NCBI GenBank assembly: GCA_964421675.1
Contig: CAYQXV010000069.1
Span: 1-7,250, forward strand
Direction: 5' to 3'
DNA: 7,250 nucleotides
Source of the DNA: CALLPQ01 sp964421675
Lineage (GTDB): Bacteria > Pseudomonadota > Alphaproteobacteria > Caulobacterales > Parvularculaceae
The position numbers and the translations under genes are program-made. A model generated the notes under the pieces. The model was not told the origin of the DNA. It saw only the letters and a program-made list of their open reading frames with translations, and ran no database searches. Below are positions 5,563 through 7,250 of the stretch, piece by piece; position 1 is the first letter of the stretch, and each line of letters begins with the position of its first letter.

Positions 5563-6144
5563 TTAACGCTTGCGCACTGCGTAGTAATGCGTTCCTTGAT
5601 CGTCCTCATACATATCCAGCACGTCAAATTCATTTTGCGCAAAAATTTCTGTGTAGGTTTCAGCGCCTAAAGAATATGACGTTCGTTTCGTCAAAATATC
5701 TTCCCAGGAACCGCGTTCCTTCGGGGCCGATATCAACACTGACCCGCCGGGCACCAGCGCCGTTGCAAGGTTTTTTATAAATTGGCGTTGCGCGTCTTGC
5801 GCAAGCAAAAACAAAAGCCCAATCACCAGGGCCGCATCAAATTTTCGATCAAAAAAGCTGCTGGTTTCTGCGGCCTCACATGCAATTTCTATTTTCGGAA
5901 AGCGTTGACGAAATGCGGCAACCATAGACGGGGCTGCATCAATTGCCCAAACATTGAGACCGGTTTCAACAAGCACCGAGGTCAACGGCTCACCATACCC
6001 CGCGCCTATGTCTACAACGCAGCAGTTTTTAGGCAATGAACTTGCCCACGCCTTCACGGCCGCTTTGTTCGCATCGGCTGAACGCACCGCTATAAAGTCT
6101 TCAGAAATTCCCTCATAACCGTTTGACCTGTCTGTGAAACTCAC
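5563..6144 (-). CDS. Class I SAM-dependent methyltransferase
   Basis: 193 aa from a GTG start. Rossmann methyltransferase motifs are in order: motif I VVDIGAGYGEP (43-53), the acidic residue of motif II in WAIDAAP (D70), FDAALVIGLLFLL (102-114) as motif IV region, and LVPGGSVLIS (130-139) as the post-motif. The family transfers a methyl group from SAM to a small molecule or protein; the substrate is not apparent. The GTG at 6144-6142 was chosen because AGGAG lies 6 nt upstream; an earlier in-frame GTG at 6171 lies inside an inverted repeat and has no ribosome-binding site. The gene is convergent with the TetR gene, with only 6 nt between the stops and no visible terminator. It is not evidently part of either neighbouring operon. 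Confidence 0.8.
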   Translation of the reverse strand: MSFTDRSNGYEGISEDFIAVRSADANKAAVKAWASSLPKNCCVVDIGAGYGEPLTSVLVETGLNVWAIDAAPSMVAAFRQRFPKIEIACEAAETSSFFDRKFDAALVIGLLFLLAQDAQRQFIKNLATALVPGGSVLISAPKERGSWEDILTKRTSYSLGAETYTEIFAQNEFDVLDMYEDDQGTHYYAVRKR

Positions 6145-6163
6145 GCTTTGCTCCTGACATATT

Positions 6164-6181
6164 GCATACACAATAGTATGC
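6164..6181. repeat. Inverted repeat upstream of the methyltransferase gene
   Basis: GCATAC-ACAATA-GTATGC has perfect 6-bp arms. It starts 20 nt before the methyltransferase GTG, in the likely promoter or leader, so it could be an operator or a short mRNA hairpin. The rest of the gap to 6383 shows no gene and no promoter I can support. Confidence 0.4.
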
Positions 6182-6383
6182 CCGTGCTGTTATTAGGCTG
6201 GATTTTCCTACGAGATAAGTTTTATGACGAATACTCGAACCGCAAATCTTCCGAACTGCGAGGCATTGCTTACACCGTCCAAACGCACAACACTATCGCG
6301 CTATTTAGGGGCTATGCATCTGAAATAACACTGGATTTTTTGCCTGACCGTGAATATTCTCCAGCGATCGGGGGGATATTATC

Positions 6384-7160
6384 ATGCTGCTCAGGCGCAT
6401 TTCACACCATATTAAAGATCAAAACTGGTTCGCGGTGGCGTTGGATTTCATCATTGTCGTCGCGGGTATCCTCATCGCGTTTCAGATTACAAATTGGAAT
6501 GAGAGGCGGGTCGATAAGCAGCGCGAAAGGGTTCTGCTTCAGCGATTGCAACTTGATTTTGAAGGGATCGTATCGTGGGGCGAAGATATTATGCCGACTG
6601 TCGTCTCAATGCCTGACGATACCAAGCGTTTGATCGAACAAATTCGCGCTGATGATAAGCCAGAAATGGATGATGCGTTTCGCCGCTCTGCCAAAGCCAG
6701 CATCTATGGTTTTGCATACTTTGAAACTTCTCCAACCTATCAAGAACTTGTCTCAACAGGCACGCTTTCGCGCATAACCAACCCTGAGCTTCGCGACACA
6801 CTTGCCAATTATGGGCGCAGCGTCGCTGCAGAGGTCAGTACTACAAAAGGACTATACGAGATTCAAAATAGAGACGTGATGCGTAAAGCTATCAAATTTC
6901 AAACCCACAGCGCGGATATCGACACAGTAGAGAAGTCAACTACGGATGTATGGGAAGATAGCATCGAAATTGCAATCGCGAATTCGTTTGACTGGGAAGC
7001 GTTAAAAATGACCGAGCCCCATCTGCACGTCGTTTTGCAAAATCAACTCTATGTTCTCGGTTGGAAGCAGACCACATTCAATGAGGCGAAAAAAGCGCTG
7101 AGGATCCTCAATGAAGAGCTGGGATTAGAGAGCCACGCCGCGACGAAGGAGATTGAATAA
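6384..7160 (+). CDS. DUF6090-like single-pass membrane protein
   Basis: 258 aa, function unknown. The N-terminus MLLRRISHHIKDQNWFAVAL leads into one strongly hydrophobic segment (about 16-36), followed by ITNWNERRVDKQRER (35-49). The rest is soluble and largely helical in character, with the conserved stretch PTYQELVSTGTLSRITNPEL (117-136), which recalls the DUF6090 family. Both sides of the membrane segment are rich in Arg and Lys, so topology is unclear. A G-rich Shine-Dalgarno (6370-6376) lies 7 nt before the ATG. The stop overlaps the ATG of a close paralogue (TAATG), so the two are translated from one mRNA and probably act together. No enzymatic motif is visible. The family assignment rests on recalled sequence patterns. 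Confidence 0.75.
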   Translation: MLLRRISHHIKDQNWFAVALDFIIVVAGILIAFQITNWNERRVDKQRERVLLQRLQLDFEGIVSWGEDIMPTVVSMPDDTKRLIEQIRADDKPEMDDAFRRSAKASIYGFAYFETSPTYQELVSTGTLSRITNPELRDTLANYGRSVAAEVSTTKGLYEIQNRDVMRKAIKFQTHSADIDTVEKSTTDVWEDSIEIAIANSFDWEALKMTEPHLHVVLQNQLYVLGWKQTTFNEAKKALRILNEELGLESHAATKEIE

Positions 7161-7250
7161 TGCTCCTGCGCCGTATCACCGAACACGTACGTGACCAAAA
7201 CTGGTTCGCGGTGTTCCTCGACTTCTTCATTGTAGTTGCGGGTATCCTTA
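7160..7250 (+). CDS. Second DUF6090-like membrane protein, partial
   Basis: Only 30 codons are in the window; the gene runs off the right edge. Its first 30 residues match the preceding protein at 24 positions, including DQNWFAV and IVVAGIL, and most changes are conservative (S/T, I/V, K/R). It starts with an ATG sharing one base with the upstream stop. This is a tandem duplication; whether further copies follow cannot be seen. Confidence 0.8.
   Translation, partial: MLLRRITEHVRDQNWFAVFLDFFIVVAGIL

Noticed and set aside
5551..5570. Bidirectional terminator between the TetR and methyltransferase genes
   Set aside because: The stops are only 6 nt apart and no convincing GC-rich stem with T-tracts is visible.
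6148..6633. Plus-strand open frame of 161 codons upstream of and overlapping the DUF6090-like gene
   Set aside because: No ribosome-binding site or recognisable domain, and its second half lies out of frame over a well-supported gene.

Overview
The window looks like chromosomal DNA of an alphaproteobacterium of moderate GC content. The main evidence is an imuA-imuB error-prone repair cassette behind a perfect alphaproteobacterial-type LexA box (GTTC-N7-GTTC); most other products also resemble alphaproteobacterial families. No tRNA, rRNA, insertion sequence or CRISPR array was seen. Genes are densely packed, mostly on the minus strand.

Layout. (1) 1-770: SOS mutagenesis cassette on the minus strand: the start of imuB (cut by the window edge), complete imuA, and its LexA-controlled, apparently leaderless promoter. 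(2) 858-2354: a two-gene minus-strand unit, a GlmU-C-like left-handed beta-helix acyltransferase homologue followed 12 nt later by a metallo-beta-lactamase-fold enzyme of the persulfide dioxygenase/Blh type. (3) 2480-4735: a three-gene minus-strand unit, a GTT2-like glutathione S-transferase, a CmcJ/NvfI/AsaB-type putative Fe(II)/2-oxoglutarate oxygenase and a ChrR-type cupin. (4) 4736-4959: a divergent control region packed with inverted repeats, including two related 20-bp operator-like sites. (5) 4960-5556: a TetR/AcrR regulator on the plus strand with a CxC motif, one Cys of which appears to align with the redox cysteine of NemR. (6) 5563-6144: a small SAM-dependent methyltransferase on the minus strand, convergent with the regulator. 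(7) 6384-7250: two tandem single-pass membrane proteins of a DUF6090-like family on the plus strand, the second cut by the window edge.

How it may work together (inference). The most interesting part is the regulator plus the run of minus-strand genes from the GST to the persulfide dioxygenase-like enzyme (4735 down to 858). A thiol-reactive signal could be sensed by the TetR cysteines and relieve repression of a GST, an oxygenase and a metal cupin, with a persulfide-oxidising MBL enzyme downstream, possibly in the same transcript. This would be an electrophile or reactive-sulfur response locus in a gene combination I do not recognise as described. Operator binding, shared transcription and substrates all remain unproven from sequence alone.
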